From: Methylorubrum extorquens
GTDB taxonomy: Bacteria > Pseudomonadota > Alphaproteobacteria > Rhizobiales > Beijerinckiaceae
Length of the DNA stretch: 26,200 bases
Direction: 5' to 3'
Assembly: GCA_019695455.1 (NCBI GenBank)
Contig: JAEUAC010000175.1
Coordinates: forward strand, 1 to 26,200
Both the position numbers and the translations under genes were made by a program. The notes beneath the pieces were generated by a model. It saw only the letters and a list, made by a program, of their open reading frames with translations. It made no database searches and had not been told where the DNA came from. This document shows positions 7,875 to 16,914 of the stretch, piece after piece (the first letter of the stretch is position 1; every line of letters starts with the position of its first letter).

Positions 7875-9107
7875 ATGACCGACACACCCTCCCTCCGCTT
7901 CCACGTCCCGGAGCCCGCGAGCCGGCCGGGCGGCAAGCCGGACTTCTCGAACGTCGTGATCCCGAAGGCGGGCTCCGTCCGCCGACCGGAGGTCGACGCC
8001 GCTCCCGAGGAGATGCGCGACCTCGCCTATTCCATCATCCGCGTGCTGAACCGGGACGGCCAGGCGGTGGGTCCCTGGGTGCCCGACCTCTCGCCCGAGG
8101 ACCTGCTGCGCGGCCTGCGCCACATGATGACGCTGCGCACCTTCGACGCCCGCATGCAGACGGCGCAGCGGCAGGGCAAGACGTCGTTCTACATGCAGCA
8201 CACGGGCGAGGAGGCGGTGTCCTGCGCGTTCCGCATCGCGCTCGGCCCGGACGACATGAACTTCCCGACCTATCGCCAGGCGGGCCTGCTCATCGCGCAC
8301 GACTATCCGCTCGTCGACATGATGTGCCAGATCTACTCCAACGAGAAGGACCCGCTGCGCGGCCGCCAGTTGCCGGTCATGTACTCGTCGAAGGCGAACG
8401 GCTTCTTCTCGATCTCCGGCAACCTGACGACGCAATACGTCCAGGCCGTCGGCTGGGCCATGGCGTCGGCCATCCGGAACGACCACCGCATCGCGGCCGC
8501 CTGGGTCGGCGACGGCTCGACGGCGGAATCGGACTTCCACGCGGCGCTGGTCTTCGCCTCGACCTACCGGGCGCCCGTCGTGCTCAACGTCGTGAACAAC
8601 CAATGGGCCATCTCGACCTTCCAGGGCATCGCGCGCGGCGGGTCGGGCACCTTCGCGGCGCGCGGCCTCGGCTTCGGCATCCCGGCGCTCCGCGTGGACG
8701 GCAACGACTACCTGGCCGTCTACGCGGTCGCCCGCTGGGCCATCGAGCGGGCCCGGCGCAACCTCGGCCCGACGCTGGTCGAATACGTGACCTACCGGGC
8801 GGGCGCGCATTCCACGTCCGACGATCCCTCCGCCTACCGGCCGAAATCGGAATCGGCCGATTGGCCGCTCGGCGATCCGCTGCTGCGGCTCAAGCACCAC
8901 CTCGTCACGATCGGCGCCTGGTCCGAGGAGCGCCACGTCCAGGCGGAGGCCGAGATCCTCGACACGGTGGTCGCCGCCCAGAAGCAGGCCGAGACCTTCG
9001 GCACGCTGCATTCCGGCTCGAAGCCGTCCGCCCGCGACATGTTCGAGGACGTCTATGCCGAGCTGCCGCCGCATCTGCGCCGGCAGCGCCAGGAGGTGGG
9101 AGTCTGA
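7875..9107 (+). CDS. bkdA1: Branched-chain 2-oxoacid dehydrogenase E1 component, alpha subunit
   Basis: Thiamine diphosphate-dependent decarboxylase subunit for the 2-oxoacids of valine, leucine and isoleucine; it works with the beta subunit encoded next. The 410-residue length is that of the Pseudomonas-type BkdA1. The thiamine motif is complete: GDGSTAESD from 212, ending in the Asn pair at 241-242. The loop RAGAHSTSDDPSAYR (308-322) corresponds to the phosphorylation loop of branched-chain E1 alpha and separates this from pyruvate E1. QHTGEEAV (108-115) is another typical block. ATG at 7875 is the best start; an in-frame ATG at 7776 adds 33 low-complexity residues. It is the first gene of a four-gene complex operon; the 121-bp gap before it shows no clear promoter. 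Confidence 0.94.
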   Translation: MTDTPSLRFHVPEPASRPGGKPDFSNVVIPKAGSVRRPEVDAAPEEMRDLAYSIIRVLNRDGQAVGPWVPDLSPEDLLRGLRHMMTLRTFDARMQTAQRQGKTSFYMQHTGEEAVSCAFRIALGPDDMNFPTYRQAGLLIAHDYPLVDMMCQIYSNEKDPLRGRQLPVMYSSKANGFFSISGNLTTQYVQAVGWAMASAIRNDHRIAAAWVGDGSTAESDFHAALVFASTYRAPVVLNVVNNQWAISTFQGIARGGSGTFAARGLGFGIPALRVDGNDYLAVYAVARWAIERARRNLGPTLVEYVTYRAGAHSTSDDPSAYRPKSESADWPLGDPLLRLKHHLVTIGAWSEERHVQAEAEILDTVVAAQKQAETFGTLHSGSKPSARDMFEDVYAELPPHLRRQRQEVGV

Positions 9108-9108
9108 C

Positions 9109-10125
9109 ATGGCCCGCATGACCATGATCGAGGCGATCCGCTCCGCCCTCGACGTCTCGATGGGGAAGAACGACGACGTGGTCGTCTACGGCGAGGACGT
9201 CGGCTTCTTCGGCGGCGTGTTCCGCTGCACGCACGGCCTGCAGGCGAAGTACGGCGTGTCCCGCTGCTTCGACGCGCCCATCAGCGAGCTCGGCATCGTC
9301 GGCACGGCGGTCGGCATGGCGGCGTACGGCCTGAAGCCGGTCGTCGAGATCCAGTTCGCCGACTACATGTACCCGGCCTACGACCAGATCGTGTCGGAGG
9401 CCGCGCGGCTCCGCTACCGGTCGGGCGGCGACTTCACGTGCCCGCTCGTCATCCGCATGCCGACGGGCGGCGGCATCTTCGGCGGCCAGACGCACAGCCA
9501 GAGCCCGGAGGCGCTGTTCACCCACGTCTCGGGCCTGAAGACCGTCGTGCCCTCGAACCCGTACGACGCGAAGGGCCTGCTCATCGCGGCGATCGAGGAC
9601 CCGGACCCGGTGATCTTCCTCGAGCCGAAGCGGCTCTACAACGGCCCCTTCGACGGCCATCACGACCGGCCCGTCACGCCCTGGTCGAAGCACGCGCTCG
9701 GCGAGGTGCCCGAGGACCATTACAGCGTGCCGCTGGGCAAGGCCGCGATCCGGCGCGAGGGCGAGGCGCTGACCATCGTGACCTACGGCACCATGGTGCA
9801 CGTGGCCGAGGCGGCGGTCGCCGAGACGGGCATCGACGCCGAGATCATCGACCTGCGCACGCTGCTGCCGCTCGACCTCGACGCCATCACGGCGTCTGTC
9901 AGGAAGACCGGCGCCTGCATGGTGCTGCACGAGGCGACGCTGACGTCGGGCTTCGGGGCGGAGCTCGCCGCCCTCGTCCAGGAGCATTGCTTCTACCACC
10001 TCGAGGCGCCCGTGAAGCGCGTCGCGGGCTGGGACACGCCCTATCCGCACGCGCAGGAATGGGACTACTTCCCCGGGCCGGCCCGCGTCGCGGGCGCGCT
10101 CCGGCAGATCATGGAGAGCCGCTGA
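9109..10125 (+). CDS. bkdA2: Branched-chain 2-oxoacid dehydrogenase E1 component, beta subunit
   Basis: Partner of E1 alpha, 338 residues, forming the alpha2-beta2 decarboxylase that passes the acyl group to lipoyl-E2. Typical beta-subunit blocks are present: VVYGEDVGFFGGVFRCT near residue 25, RCFDAPISELGIVGTAVGMA, EIQFADYMYPAYDQIVSE, PTGGGIFGGQTHSQSPEA and LEPKRLYNGPF. The ATG at 9109 has an exact AGGAGGTG ribosome site at 9091-9098, inside the end of the alpha gene, and only one base separates the alpha stop from this start. The stop overlaps the E2 start (TGATG). The branched-chain assignment rests on the alpha subunit, the MARMTMIEAIRSALD-type N-terminus and gene order. Confidence 0.94.
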   Translation: MARMTMIEAIRSALDVSMGKNDDVVVYGEDVGFFGGVFRCTHGLQAKYGVSRCFDAPISELGIVGTAVGMAAYGLKPVVEIQFADYMYPAYDQIVSEAARLRYRSGGDFTCPLVIRMPTGGGIFGGQTHSQSPEALFTHVSGLKTVVPSNPYDAKGLLIAAIEDPDPVIFLEPKRLYNGPFDGHHDRPVTPWSKHALGEVPEDHYSVPLGKAAIRREGEALTIVTYGTMVHVAEAAVAETGIDAEIIDLRTLLPLDLDAITASVRKTGACMVLHEATLTSGFGAELAALVQEHCFYHLEAPVKRVAGWDTPYPHAQEWDYFPGPARVAGALRQIMESR

Positions 10126-11510
10126 TGGCCGAGCGGACGATCAAGCTCCCCGACGTCGGCGAGGGCATCGCCGAGGCCGAGCTCGTCGAATGGCACGTGA
10201 AGGTCGGCGACGTCGTCCGCGAGGACGACATGCTCTTTGCCGTCATGACGGACAAGGCGACGGTCGAGATCCCGTCGCCGGTCGAGGGCGAGATCACCTG
10301 GACGGGCGGCGAGATCGGCGAGACGCTGGCGATCGGCTCCGCCCTCGTCCGCATCAAGGTGGCGGGCGAGGCGGGAGCGGCCGAGGAGGATGCCGCGCCC
10401 ACCCCGCCTCGTCATGCCGGGGAGGGTCCGCAGGACCCGTCTCGAAGCACGCAGGACCGTGGTGCGCCGCCGAGTCGGAACCCTGGTGCGTCCTTCGAGA
10501 CGCCCTCTGCGAGGGCTCCTCAGGATGACGAGGGCGGCGGTGCTCGGGCGACCTCCGCGCCGGCCGCGACGCCGAAGCCGCCTGCGCCAGTCGCCAAGGC
10601 CTCGCCGTCGCGCGGGCCCGCGTCGCGGCGATCGCCCGGCGAGAAGCCGCTCGCCTCGCCGGCCGTCCGGCTGAAGGCGCGCGAGGCGGGGATCGACCTG
10701 CGGCAGGTCCAGGGCTCCGGCCCCGGCGGCCGGATCGGGCACGAGGATCTCGATGCCTTCCTCACGCGTGGTCCCGAGGGGAGCGGCCCGGCCGGGCTCG
10801 CCCGGCGGACGGGCACGACGGACGTCAAGGTGGTGGGCCTGCGACGGCGCATCGCCGAGAAGATGGCGAAGTCGAAGTCGCGCATCCCCCACATCACGAT
10901 CGTCGAGGAGGTCGACGTCTCGGCGCTGGAGGATCTGCGGGCGGCCCTGAACAGGAAGCCGACCGCCGAGCGGCCGAAGCTCACGATCCTGCCCTTCCTG
11001 ATGCGCGCCATGGTGCGGGCGCTCGGCGAGCAGCCGAGCCTGAACGCGATCTACGACGACGACGCCGGCATCGTGCACCAGCACGCGGGCATCCATGTCG
11101 GCATCGCGACGCAGACGCCGTCGGGCCTCGTCGTGCCGGTGGTGCAGCACGCCGAGGCGCGCGACGTCTGGGGCTGCGCGATCGAGCTCGCGCGGCTGGC
11201 GGAGCGGGCGCGAGACGGGACGGCGAGCCGGGACGAGCTCACGGGCTCGACCATCACGATCACGTCGCTCGGCGCGCTCGGCGGCATCGCGACGACGCCC
11301 GTCATCAACTATCCCGAGGTCGCGATCGTCGGCGTCAACAAGATGATGGTCCGGCCCGTCTGGGACGGCGCGGCCTTCGTGCCCCGCAAGATGATGAACC
11401 TGTCGTCGTCCTTCGACCACCGGGTGATCGACGGCTGGGACGCGGCGGTCTTCGTGCAGCGCCTGAAGGAGCTGCTGGAGACACCCGCCATGCTCTTCAT
11501 CGAGTCCTGA
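10125..11510 (+). CDS. bkdB: Branched-chain 2-oxoacid dehydrogenase E2 (dihydrolipoyl acyltransferase) with palindromic-element insert
   Basis: Core acyltransferase of the complex, 461 residues. Residues 1-80 are the lipoyl domain, with Lys44 in TDKA as the lipoylated residue. Residues about 174-213 are the E3/E1-binding domain (LASPAVRLKAREAGIDL...GSGPGGRIGHEDL). Residues about 230-461 are the catalytic domain, with the active-site motif DHRVIDG (His432, Asp436). The linker is odd: residues 95-136 are encoded by a 127-bp palindromic repeat (10407-10533) and have Arg/Gln/Ser/Asp-rich composition, unlike the flanking Ala-Pro-Lys linker. The frame stays open, so the protein is presumably functional with a longer flexible arm. 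The start is fixed by the TGATG overlap with the beta subunit. Confidence 0.93.
   Translation: MAERTIKLPDVGEGIAEAELVEWHVKVGDVVREDDMLFAVMTDKATVEIPSPVEGEITWTGGEIGETLAIGSALVRIKVAGEAGAAEEDAAPTPPRHAGEGPQDPSRSTQDRGAPPSRNPGASFETPSARAPQDDEGGGARATSAPAATPKPPAPVAKASPSRGPASRRSPGEKPLASPAVRLKAREAGIDLRQVQGSGPGGRIGHEDLDAFLTRGPEGSGPAGLARRTGTTDVKVVGLRRRIAEKMAKSKSRIPHITIVEEVDVSALEDLRAALNRKPTAERPKLTILPFLMRAMVRALGEQPSLNAIYDDDAGIVHQHAGIHVGIATQTPSGLVVPVVQHAEARDVWGCAIELARLAERARDGTASRDELTGSTITITSLGALGGIATTPVINYPEVAIVGVNKMMVRPVWDGAAFVPRKMMNLSSSFDHRVIDGWDAAVFVQRLKELLETPAMLFIES
10407..10533. repeat. Palindromic repeat element inserted in frame within the E2 gene (127 bp)
   Basis: Terminal inverted repeats CCTCGTCAT (10407-10415) and ATGACGAGG (10525-10533) are perfect. 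Inside are hairpin GGTCC-GCA-GGACC (10425-10437), a long stem pairing 10438-10453 with 10487-10502 (one mismatch in 16, including CGTCTCGAAG and CTTCGAGACG), and hairpin GCCCTC-TGC-GAGGGC (10502-10516). The 51 bases from 10410 match the intergenic copy at 4798 at 43 positions. Differences at the two hairpin arms and long stem are compensatory. It contributes codons 95-136 of the E2 protein with no stop codon, in the unstructured linker where an insertion is tolerated. Confidence 0.85.
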
Positions 11511-11514
11511 TCGC

Positions 11515-12912
<1,398 letters not shown>

Positions 12913-12932
12913 GCGGCGCCGTCGCGGCTACC

Positions 12933-12954
12933 CCCGCGCCTTGACAGGCGCGGG
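12933..12954. terminator. Hairpin after the dehydrogenase operon (no T run)
   Basis: CCCGCGCCT-TGAC-AGGCGCGGG is a perfect 9-bp stem with a 4-base loop, 20 bases after the E3 stop and 42 bases before the lyase start. No T tract follows, so it may act as a weak or Rho-assisted terminator, an attenuator or an mRNA-protecting structure that lowers expression of the lyase relative to the complex. A TTGACA overlapping the loop is probably coincidence. Confidence 0.5.
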
Positions 12955-12996
12955 AGCCCGGACCGACATCGCGCGGAAGACGGACGGGAGGAGCCC

Positions 12997-13923
12997 ATGG
13001 GCGACAGGGCCATGATCTGCGAGGTGGGGCCGCGCGACGGCCTCCAGATGACGCGCACCTTCGTGTCCACCGAGCGCAAGCTCGCCTGGTGCCGGGCCGA
13101 GGTCGCGGCCGGCATCCCGGACATCGAGGTCACGTCCTTCGTGCCGCCGCACGTGATCCCGCAATTCGCGGACGCGGCCGCCGTGGCGGCGGGCGCGAAG
13201 GACATCCCGGGCCTGCGGGCGGGCGCCCTCGTGCCGAACCTGAAGGGTGCGGTCCTGGCGCTCGATGCCGGCCTCGCCCGCATCAACTACGTGCTCTCGG
13301 CGAGCGAGGAGCACAACCGGTCCAACGTGCGCCGCTCGACGGCGGAATCGCTCGAGGATTTCCGCCGCATCATCGCCGAGCGGGACGCGCGCGGCCTGAA
13401 GGGCAAGGTCGCCATCGGCAGCGGCATCGCGACGAGCTTCGGCTGCACCATCCAGGGCCACGTGCCCGAGGAGCGCGCGCCCGAGATCGCGGCCGCTCTC
13501 GTCGAGGCGGGCGCGTCCGAGATCATGGTGGCCGACACGGTCGGCTATGCGGGACCGGCGCAGGTGCGCCGCATCATGGCGGCCGTGCTGCGGGTCGTCG
13601 GCGACGTGCCGGTCTCGGCGCATTTCCACGACACCCGCGGCCTCGGCCTCGCCAACGTGACGGCGGCCGTCGAGGTCGGAATCCGGCGGTTCGACGCCTC
13701 GCTCGCGGGGCTCGGCGGCTGCCCCTTCGCGCCGGGCGCGACGGGCAACATCAACACGGAGGATTGCGCCTTCCTGCTGGAGCGGCTCGGCCTCGAGACC
13801 GGCATCGACATCGACGCGCTCGTCCGACTGCGCGAGGAGGTCGAGACCTGGCTGCCGGGCGAGCGCTTCTCGGGCGCGGTCGCGCGGGCCGGCCTGCCGA
13901 AGACGTTTCGCCGGGCCGCCTGA
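12997..13923 (+). CDS. Hydroxymethylglutaryl-CoA lyase family protein
   Basis: Probably cleaves 3-hydroxy-3-methylglutaryl-CoA to acetoacetate and acetyl-CoA, the last step of leucine breakdown. The 308-residue TIM-barrel protein has EVGPRDGLQ (Arg13, Asp14), SASEEHNRSNVRRS (102-114), ADTVGY, the metal-binding HFHDTRG (His209, His211) and the signature GLGGCPFAPGATGN with catalytic Cys242 and metal ligand Asn251. The spacing agrees with known HMG-CoA lyases. ATG at 12997 follows GGGAGGAG. It follows the branched-chain dehydrogenase complex, supporting leucine catabolism, but the intermediate enzymes (isovaleryl-CoA dehydrogenase, methylcrotonyl-CoA carboxylase, methylglutaconyl-CoA hydratase) are not in the window. 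Related lyases for other 3-hydroxy-3-methyl acyl-CoAs remain possible. Confidence 0.85.
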   Translation: MGDRAMICEVGPRDGLQMTRTFVSTERKLAWCRAEVAAGIPDIEVTSFVPPHVIPQFADAAAVAAGAKDIPGLRAGALVPNLKGAVLALDAGLARINYVLSASEEHNRSNVRRSTAESLEDFRRIIAERDARGLKGKVAIGSGIATSFGCTIQGHVPEERAPEIAAALVEAGASEIMVADTVGYAGPAQVRRIMAAVLRVVGDVPVSAHFHDTRGLGLANVTAAVEVGIRRFDASLAGLGGCPFAPGATGNINTEDCAFLLERLGLETGIDIDALVRLREEVETWLPGERFSGAVARAGLPKTFRRAA

Positions 13924-13931
13924 CCGCAGGC

Positions 13932-13952
13932 GGCCGCTGACGCCCGGCGGCC
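13932..13952. terminator. Hairpin between convergent genes
   Basis: GGCCGC (13932-13937) and GCGGCC (13947-13952) pair across a 9-base loop in the 36-bp gap between the rightward lyase and the leftward oxidase. Its place between two converging stop codons suits a bidirectional terminator, but there is no T run on either strand. Confidence 0.35.
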
Positions 13953-13959
13953 TCGCGAT

Positions 13960-15284
13960 CTAGAGCGCGCCGGCCGGCGCGAGCGAGCGGCCGTCGACGA
14001 GGCGCTGGTAGGAATAGGGCGCCGGATCGACGAGCGGCGTGTCGCCCGTCGCGAGATCGGCCGCGAGGCGGCCGGAGGCCGGGCCGAGCCGAAGCCGTGG
14101 CCGCTGAAGCCGGTCGCGAGCGTCAGGCCGGGGAGCGCCGCCACCTCCGAGATCACGGGCACGGTGTCCGGCGTCGAATCGATGCAGCCGCCCCAGCTCT
14201 CCGCGACCTGCAGGCCGGCGAGCGCCGGGTTCGAGGCCGTGAACAGCCCGATCGCCTCCGCCACGAGCTCCGCGTCCGGCAGCGGATCGAGGATGCGCGT
14301 CCGCTCGAAGGGCGTGGGGCCGTCGAGGCTCCAGGACGCCCGTTGCAGGAGATTGTCGAGGAAGGAGCGGCCGATCCGCACCTTCAGGCCGGCGCGCCGC
14401 TGCCGGTAGGTCGGCAGGAACTGGCGGGCGTAGCGGAGGAGATCCGGCGTGATCTCGACGGTGCCGCGGCCCCGCATGGCGAGCGTGAAGCCGCCGTCCA
14501 GCCGCTTCCTGGCGCAGACGCCCTGGGTGCCGAGCGCGCCGGGCCCGATGGCCGGGCCGGGGGTCGTCCGGCAGGCGGTCGCGTCGACGAGGCCGATCGG
14601 CAGGTCGATCCCGTGCCGCCGGCAGAACAGCGACGACCACGCCCCGCCGGCGAGCAGCACGGCCTCCGTGCGGATGCGGCCGGCTTCCGTGACGACGGCC
14701 GAGACGCGGCCGGCCGTGGTCTCGAGGCCGCGGGCCGCGCAGCCCTGGTGGATGGTGGCGCCGTGGCGCCGCGCGAGATGGGCGAGCGCCGGCACGGCCC
14801 GCGAGGGCTCGGCCTTCCCGTCGCTCGGCGTCCACAGCCCCGCGATCCAGCCCTGCCGGTTGCCGGGGAGCCGCGCCGCGAGCTCGTCGCCCTGCAGGAT
14901 CGTCGAATGGACCTGGTGCTCGCGGGCGCCGTCCGCCCAGGCCTGCCAGCGCGGCAGGTCGTCCGGGTTGTCCGTGCAGAAGAGCACGCCCTCGCGGCGG
15001 AAGCCGCAATCGGCGCCCTCGGCCTCCGCCTCGTCCCAGAGCCGCAGGCTCTCGCGCGCCAGCGGGATCTCCTGCGGCGCCCGGCCCTGCTGGCGGCACC
15101 AGCCCCAGTTCCGGCTGGACTGCTCGGCGCCGACGCGGCCCTTCTCGACGATCGCGACCTGCAGGCCCTTGCGGGCGAGCGCCAGGGCGGCCGACACGCC
15201 GATCACGCCGCCGCCGATGACGACGATTTCGGCGGCCTCGGGCAGGGTCGCGTCGCTCGCGACGGGATCGAGGGGCGGCGACAT
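13960..15284 (-). pseudogene. FAD-dependent oxidoreductase (DAO/amine oxidase-like), broken by a one-base frameshift
   Basis: Would be about 441 residues. The N-terminus holds the FAD dinucleotide motif VVIGGGVIGVSAALALARKG from residue 21, then QSSRNWGWCRQQGR, a block typical of bacterial D-amino acid/glycine or polyamine oxidase relatives (DadA, PuuB type). The C-terminal FAD-binding part starts TGFSGHGFG; one base appears to be missing there, near 14088, where GGGCCGAGCC would need an extra G on the + strand. Restoring it gives GFGLGPASGRLAADLATGD and a normal end, APAGAL, with a TAG at 13960-13962. As it stands the first frame runs on past the expected end into antisense of the lyase gene. 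Either a sequencing or assembly error or a recent inactivation. The start ATG overlaps the aldolase stop (ATGA). Confidence 0.82.
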
Positions 15285-16051
15285 CAGGTGGCGTAGTCCG
15301 GGGCGATGCGGTCGAGCCTGCGGCGGAGCGCCGTCCAGGGGCGCTGGCCCTTGGTCGGGGTGCCGCGGCCGTACTGGCCCGCCGTGTGGGCGCAGACCTC
15401 CGCCGGCGGGATGGCGAGCGTCGCGCCCGTCGCCATGGCGGCGACCTGGATGCGGCAGGCCTGGTCCAGGTAGTACATGTAGTAGAACGCCTCCGCGACC
15501 GTCTGGCCGACGGTCAGGAGCCCGTGATTGGTCAGGATCATGGCGGGCTTGTCGCCGAGATCCGCCACGATCCGGTCGCGCTCGGCGAAGTCGTCCGCGA
15601 TGCCCTCGTAGGCGTGGTGGGCGACGTAGCCGTAGAACTCCATCGACATCTGGTTGAGCGGCAGGAGGCCGCATTCGAGCGCCGCGACCGCCATGCCGGC
15701 CGGCGTGTGCGTGTGCATGACGCATCGCGCGTCGTGCCGGGCCCGGTGGATGGCCGAATGGATGACGAAGCCCGCGGGATTGACGGTCGCGGTCTCGAAG
15801 GGCCCGACGGCCTCGCCGTTCGCGTCCACGACGACGAGGCTCGACGCCGTGATCTCGTCGAACATGAGCCCGTAGGGATTGATGAGGAAGCGGTCGGCCT
15901 CGCCCGGCAGTCGCATCGAGAGATGCGTGAAGACGAGGTCGTCCATGCCGAAATGCGCGACGAGCCGATAGGCCGCCGCGAGATCGCAGCGCAGCTCCCA
16001 TTCCTCGGGATCGGGGACGGCGGCGGGCGGCGGGGCGAGTGCGGCGCTCAT
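15284..16051 (-). CDS. Class II aldolase/adducin family protein
   Basis: A 255-residue cytoplasmic protein of the fuculose-phosphate aldolase/adducin fold. Zinc ligands are visible: His113 and His115 in VMHTHTPAG and His176 in LTNHGLLTVG. The catalytic Glu of fuculose aldolase, four residues before the His of the EWRFH-like segment, aligns with Gly94 in NPAGFVIHSAIHRAR, so ordinary aldol cleavage by that mechanism is doubtful. Many uncharacterised adducin-like proteins share this pattern; decarboxylase or other lyase activity is possible. The stop overlaps the start of the FAD oxidoreductase, so the two were made together. No sugar kinase lies nearby, arguing against a sugar-phosphate substrate. 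Confidence 0.85.
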   Translation of the reverse strand: MSAALAPPPAAVPDPEEWELRCDLAAAYRLVAHFGMDDLVFTHLSMRLPGEADRFLINPYGLMFDEITASSLVVVDANGEAVGPFETATVNPAGFVIHSAIHRARHDARCVMHTHTPAGMAVAALECGLLPLNQMSMEFYGYVAHHAYEGIADDFAERDRIVADLGDKPAMILTNHGLLTVGQTVAEAFYYMYYLDQACRIQVAAMATGATLAIPPAEVCAHTAGQYGRGTPTKGQRPWTALRRRLDRIAPDYAT

Positions 16052-16103
16052 GGGGCTCCCTGGACAGGTTCGGCGCGAGACTAGACCGGAACGGGCCGGC
16101 GCG

Positions 16104-16793
16104 TCACACGCCGCCGCCCGTGTTGCTGGTCAGCGCGCGGCGCAGGTCGGATCCGGTCGCGAGCCAGCCGAAGAAGCGCAGGACGTTGAACTCGGTCGCC
16201 GCCTGGGCGCCGTCGCCCGCCGCGATCGTCGCGTCCGTGATCAGCACGGGAAAGTACTCGCGGTGGTAGGCATCGCGGATCGTGCTCTCGACGCAGACGT
16301 TCGTGGCGCTGCCGCAGACCAGCACGGTCTCGATCCGCCGCGAGGCGAGGATCTGGTCGAGGTTCGTGCCCGCGAAGCCGCTGTAGCGCGCCTTCGGCAC
16401 GACGATGTCGCCCGGGCCGGGCGCGAGCGCGTCGACGATCGCATGGTCCCAGCCGCCGGGCGTGATCAGCTCTCCGGCCGCTTCGGGGTTGTCGCGCATG
16501 TAGCGGAGCGCGTTCGACTTGTGCCAGACGGGCGAGGTCGGCGGCGCGTCGGAGCCGTCCGGCCTGAACCCGTTCTGCAGGTAGACGACCAGCATGCCGG
16601 CGGCCCGGCAGGCGTCGAGGAGCCGTCGCGTCTCGGCGATGGCGGGGCCCGTCCCCGTCATGTCGAAGCCGACCCGGTCGAGGTACCCGCCCGGGCTGCA
16701 ATAGGCGTTCTGCATGTCGACGACGACGAGCGCCGTCCTGTCGACCGTCGCCGTCAGGGGTTCGGGCCGGGTGTCGAGGGTGATCGTCCGCAT
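16104..16793 (-). CDS. Isochorismatase-fold cysteine hydrolase, RutB-like amidohydrolase
   Basis: Predicted hydrolase of 229 residues for an amide or ureido bond. The catalytic triad of the family is present: Asp26 in VVVDMQNAY, Lys134 in VVPKARYSGF and Cys167 in ATNVCVEST. Several blocks closely resemble RutB, the ureidoacrylate amidohydrolase of pyrimidine breakdown: SPGGYLDRVGFD, HKSNALRYMR, the PKARYSGF segment and FNVLRFFGW. No other rut gene lies in the window, so uracil catabolism is not supported and a related ureido or carbamoyl substrate is more likely. The neighbours (DDAH-like enzyme upstream, aldolase-like and FAD oxidase downstream) suggest a nitrogen-compound pathway. About 52 bp separate its stop from the aldolase start. 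Confidence 0.85.
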   Translation of the reverse strand: MRTITLDTRPEPLTATVDRTALVVVDMQNAYCSPGGYLDRVGFDMTGTGPAIAETRRLLDACRAAGMLVVYLQNGFRPDGSDAPPTSPVWHKSNALRYMRDNPEAAGELITPGGWDHAIVDALAPGPGDIVVPKARYSGFAGTNLDQILASRRIETVLVCGSATNVCVESTIRDAYHREYFPVLITDATIAAGDGAQAATEFNVLRFFGWLATGSDLRRALTSNTGGGV

Positions 16794-16866
16794 GACGGCG
16801 GTACCGCAAGGGCCGTACCAGCCTGGCTCGGCCGATCCGGTCCAGGGTCGCCGTGCGGCGTGACGA

Positions 16867-16914
16867 ATGTGGATCCTGATCGTCCTGCGCTCGCTCGGCG
16901 AGACGCAGCTTCAC
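16867..16914 (-). pseudogene. Possible remnant of a ParE/RelE-type toxin gene
   Basis: A GTG at 16914 overlaps the stop of the antitoxin-like gene (GTGA), the arrangement usual for a toxin gene in a toxin-antitoxin pair. The first codons read KLRLAERAQDD, which resembles the first strand and helix of ParE/RelE toxins; the similarity then stops and the frame continues without recognisable toxin features into the RutB-like gene in another frame. The 117 bp available cannot hold a complete toxin of about 90-100 residues. I read it as a toxin stub after deletion. The evidence is short and the call tentative. Confidence 0.3.

Noticed and set aside
4798..10533. The two palindromic copies as a CRISPR array or as ends of one transposon
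   Set aside because: Only two copies 5.5 kb apart, of different length, with complete conserved operons between and no transposase or cas gene.
12941..12947. TTGACA near 12942 as a -35 box for the lyase gene
   Set aside because: It overlaps the loop of a perfect 9-bp hairpin and no suitable -10 hexamer lies 16-18 bases downstream.
14080..14100. Programmed ribosomal frameshift in the FAD oxidoreductase
   Set aside because: There is no A/T-rich slippery heptamer on the coding strand and no reason for regulated shifting; a deletion or sequence error is simpler.
16104..16793. True RutB of a pyrimidine (Rut) pathway
   Set aside because: Sequence blocks are close to RutB, but no rutA, C, D, E, F or G genes are nearby; only a RutB-like label is supported.
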